Part shown: piece by piece, positions 61,080-64,000 of the stretch
Numbering within the stretch: position 1 is the stretch's first letter
How the letters are laid out: each line of letters begins with the position of its first letter
Source of the DNA: Numida meleagris
Lineage: Eukaryota > Chordata > Aves > Galliformes > Numididae
Direction: 5' to 3'
Length of the DNA stretch: 64,000 nucleotides
Assembly: GCF_002078875.1 (NCBI RefSeq)
Contig: NC_034421.1
Coordinates: 6,133,935 to 6,197,934, forward strand
Program-made: the position numbers and the translations under genes
The notes under the pieces: model-generated
What the model was told of the DNA's origin: nothing
Databases searched by the model: none
The model's input: the letters and a program-made list of their open reading frames with translations, nothing else

Positions 61080-61350
61080 TGTAATGGGACGAGGGAAATG
61101 GTTTCAAAGGAAAAGAAGGGAAATTTAGATTGTGTATAAGGAAAAAGTTGTTTATGCTAAGGGCGGTGAGGAATGGCACAGGGTGCCCAGAGGTGGCGGT
61201 GCCCCATCCCTGCAGACACCCACGGTCAGGCTGGACGGGGCTCTGAGCACTGATGGAGCTGTGGGTGTCCCTGCTCAGTGCAGGGAGTGGGACCAGGCGG
61301 CATTGAGAGCTCCCTTCCAACTCAACCCATTCTGTGATTCTATGACTCTG
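61080..61350 (+). mobile_element. CR1 LINE fragment with intact 3' tail
   Basis: It runs from the GGGAAATGGTTTCAAAGG block to CATTCTGTGATTCTATGACT. It shares its core with the copies at 34190 and 44740. The 114-codon frame 61132-61476 and the 184-codon minus frame across it are translations of the repeat. Confidence 0.93.
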
Positions 61351-62964
61351 TGTCCCAGCTATGCACACCTATGGGCACCGGGCTCTGGGCCCAGCAATGG
61401 GCACTGGTTGGCCCCCACTAAGGACCCACGAAGGAGTGGGACACAAAGGAATGGCTCGAGCAGGCTAATCAATTGAAGTGCCAGTGAAAAACTGAGGCTT
61501 GGTATTTCCTGTGCCTCCTCAGCACTGGTAATCATCAGGGTTTTTTGTTTCCAGGCTTAAAAAGCTGTCATTTTAATAGGCTATTCTCTTGGCATTTTTT
61601 TCCTTGCGCATTTGTCAATAATCCTCAAACAGCGGAAGCTTTGTTATCCCAACTAATTGGAGTCAAGTAGGGCTCTGATAAAAGATTTTTCACGACTGAG
61701 CCCTGGGAAAAATGCAAAAGGATTTTAATTTTCAATAAAATATGCAGATAAGTAGAAATTAGCGGCGGGGAAGGGGGTCTGCAGGCCACTTGAATAACAG
61801 CGCTGCTCAGACGGTCGCGGCTCAAGGGACTTAATGAGGATGTCAGCGGGCTGCTTGCATTGCTGCGGGGCTGGAGTGGCCGGGGGGGTCAGTGCTGGAC
61901 CCTGCCATGATGGCAGCATCCCTGGGCCTGCCTGCCCATCGCCACCACCGTCTGAGGGAAATGAATGGGGGGGCTGTTTATTTTTTATGCTGTGTTTTTG
62001 CAGAGCCGCCTATCTGGCAGGTCGCGTTGAGCTGTGTCAGGGGCAGACAGATTTCATATATAAATGAGGGAAGTTTGGGTCTCTCTCAAGGTGGCATCAC
62101 TGTGCAGCTCCTATTAAGCCAAGCACGGGCACAGATTCGGCCCCACACTTTCCTATCCCAGCAGTGACCGCTTGGCCCCGCAGGCATAGGTTTGGGCTGG
62201 GATGCACTGGGCAGAGCCAGGGGCTCCTGGAGCATCCCGGGTGCCAGATGCTCATTTCTGCTGCTGCAGCCTCCAGATGGACAATTGGGAGCAGTGCTAA
62301 CAATCCCTCCGGCTGCACCAGCTGTGCTGCATGGCTGGGTTTGCTCCAATGGCCTCTTGTGTTCCTGCTGCTGGGTGCACTGGTAGCTTGCAGCAGTGAC
62401 CTGGAGTACAGCGCTTCCCAGCTGCAGGGGCTGAGCAGAGCTGTGGGTTTGCTGTGGCTGTTTATCCTTGCATTAAAGCCATGGGGATTCACACAAGGCT
62501 GGCCATGGAAGTGCTGTCCCCTACCCCAGCTGTCCCCTACCCTGTCCCCAGCTGCACAGGAGCACGCTGCTCACCACCTCTGCTCCACCAGCACCGCACA
62601 GGAGCTCTCTCCTGCCTTTCCAGCAGCTCTTTCCAGCACGTTTTGGGACCATTTGGCACAACGAGTGCCTTCCCATCCTACCAGGATGTGCTCTGCACAG
62701 GGCAGGAGACAGCCCTCAATTGGGCTAAGGAGGGCAGGAAGGAGCTGGTGGCCCCACAGAGACATGGGGAGCAACCCCCTCAGAGCCAGCAGCCCCCCTG
62801 GAGCCAGCAGCACACGGGGGCTCATGGAGGGCCCGAGGGAAGCACAGCTGAGCCATCACCTGTTAGAGCTCAGACGGCTGCAGCTGCGCCTGCTGCTTTG
62901 AACCCTCCGGATTAGGCAGACGAGTGCCCCACACGCACTTGTGCTCCGCATGCCAATGCCTCCT

Positions 62965-63003
62965 TCCTCCTCCTCCTCCTCCTCCTCCTCCTCCTCCTCC
63001 TCC
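62965..63003. repeat. (TCC)13 microsatellite
   Basis: Thirteen uninterrupted TCC units are flanked by further TCC-like copies. On the minus strand the run is (GGA)13 and yields a poly-Glu peptide in the frame 62856-63089. That frame is not considered a gene. Confidence 0.95.
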
Positions 63004-64000
63004 TGCAGCCTCCCTCCTCCCAGTGCGCTGCTGGAGCTGCACTCATGGCACGAGGTCTCACCCTGATGGAGCAGTGCAGGCATCTGCATTGAAGTTAAGC
63101 TGACAAAACACTCAGTGCTTGTGCAGCTTCCCTTTTGCTTTCAGCCCCAGCGTGAACAAAATGCAGTCTCTCCAGCTGGTGCCTCAGCTCACCCCGATGG
63201 TTCAGCACCACCTGAGCTGCAGAGGTCAGGATGTGCCATTGGCCATTCAAAGCGGAGGTGGATTACTCTGGCTCTGGGTTGTTGGATTTTTGCCTTTTTA
63301 AAGCTTTCCTCCTTGTGCCATACTTCTAAAATCGCCCTGTCTTGCTATCTGCTCCCCGTGCTCGTGCTTTGGGTCTGTTTAAGAGCGGGGCTGTAACATT
63401 AAGGTGATTTATGGCCAACTCTGGAGTGGAAGGGCAGAGAGCTGGCTGTTTTTTTCCTTTTCCTCAGGTGAAAGAAAACCTCGAATGTTAACTCACGAGA
63501 CATTACAACGACTGCTCCTTCAATCCTTGATTTATGAGCTCAAATTTATGAGTTAAAAATTATTATTCCACTCGCATATATTTTTTCCCCTGGTCGTTTT
63601 AGTGCTTGTGAAAGGTGAGGGTTTTGACAGCTCCTGGAAACAAAAGCCTTTAATATCTCCCTGTGCGAGGCTCTCCCAGGCCAGAAGAGATCTGCCAGCA
63701 GCTTTTTCTCGCCGCCGCAGATATTGCTTGCTCCAGCCCCGGCTTATCCAAACAGAGCAGGACTTTTGCTGGAGATAAGGAAGGGCTGATGAGCAGCGTC
63801 CGTCCTTCGTGCCTCCAGGATCCTCCTCCGCATCCGGAGACAGGCTGGAGACAGCAGCTGCCACAGGGATGCCCACTGAAGCTTTATTTTGGGGCTTTTT
63901 TTTCCAGGCTTTTTAGCAGGGAATATGTTGGAGCCCTGGTTCTGTTGCTTGCAGCAGATGGGTAAAACTGGGCGTAGAACTGAGTTTTCAGTAAATAAAT

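Larger units (their letters stand above)
51941..64000. other. intergenic region downstream of LMF1
   Basis: No exon of a recognised gene was found here on either strand. I looked specifically for GNG13, the next gene downstream of LMF1 in human, and saw nothing resembling it. The region holds a CpG-rich block (52437-52880), CR1 copies (58078-58292 and 61080-61350), the assembly gap, simple repeats, and AT-rich stretches at about 56985-57290 and 60160-60560 that look like candidate regulatory elements. The longest frame (62164-62901) starts at GTG and its product is low-complexity with no domain. A minus-strand frame at 58735-58939 with a hydrophobic segment is discussed as a finding. Confidence 0.55.

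Noticed and set aside
60814..61368. 184-codon minus-strand frame
   Set aside because: About half of it is the CR1 copy at 61080-61350 read backwards. The same peptide appears at 34232-34528.
61132..61476. Frames sharing RLDGALSTDGAVGVPAQCRE (also 34391-34585 and 44880-45062)
   Set aside because: The shared peptide is a translation of related CR1 3' ends, so it is a repeat signature and not a protein family.
62164..62901. 245-codon plus-strand frame, the longest in the window
   Set aside because: It starts at GTG, is Ser/Pro/Ala-rich without a domain, lies in GC-rich DNA where stops are rare, and overlapping frames are open as well.
62856..63089. Minus-strand frame with a poly-Glu run
   Set aside because: The Glu run is the translation of the (GGA)13 microsatellite.
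51941..64000. GNG13, the human neighbour downstream of LMF1
   Set aside because: I searched for its conserved C-terminal coding block and found nothing similar. It may lie beyond the window or order may differ in birds.
1..64000. Prokaryotic systems (CRISPR, phage, operons), tRNA or rRNA genes
   Set aside because: The intron-exon structure and CR1 repeats show avian nuclear DNA. No tRNA cloverleaf or rRNA-like sequence was noticed.

Overview
The window is avian nuclear DNA, most likely from a galliform bird (chicken, turkey, quail or a relative). Two observations support this. There are about sixteen fragments of chicken-repeat-1 (CR1) LINEs, many ending in the ATTCTRTG-type tail typical of CR1. 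The only clear gene has short exons separated by multi-kilobase introns with GT/AG borders. There are no operons, Shine-Dalgarno sites, CRISPR arrays or other prokaryotic features. An 86-base run of N (60715-60800) is an assembly gap. The exact species cannot be read from the sequence.

One protein-coding gene is well supported: the 3' half of LMF1 (lipase maturation factor 1) on the + strand. Five coding exons were found: 28383-28557, 31060-31213, 34745-34928, 41790-41902 and 50914-51088. Their reading phases join perfectly, and they encode the last 266 residues up to the TGA at 51086-51088. The product is the ER-membrane chaperone needed to fold and dimerise lipoprotein lipase, hepatic lipase and endothelial lipase. 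The first 28.4 kb appear to be part of one very long intron, because none of the upstream LMF1 exons could be recognised there.

Layout: 1-28382 is intron with scattered CR1 remnants (3.2, 11.7, 22.1-23.0, 23.8-24.2 and 26.3 kb). 28383-51088 holds the LMF1 exons. The 31214-34744 intron has CR1 copies close to both of its splice sites, one of which carries a second CR1 nested inside it. 51089 to about 51940 is a probable 3'UTR ending near an ATTAAA signal. From 51.9 to 64 kb is intergenic DNA with a CpG-rich block at 52.44-52.88 kb, two CR1 copies, a (TCC)13 microsatellite, the assembly gap, and several AT-rich non-repeat stretches with dense transcription-factor-like motifs. These stretches look like candidate conserved regulatory DNA.

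No new enzymatic or defence system is visible. The observations most worth checking are the CR1 insertions crowding LMF1 splice sites, the inverted CR1 pairs flanking exons, a 14/14 match to the core CTCF consensus in an LMF1 intron, a candidate enhancer with a canonical octamer at 60.5 kb, and a minus-strand ORF with a signal-anchor-like hydrophobic segment at 58.7-58.9 kb. Most of the other open frames of 60-250 codons are chance frames or translations of CR1 DNA.
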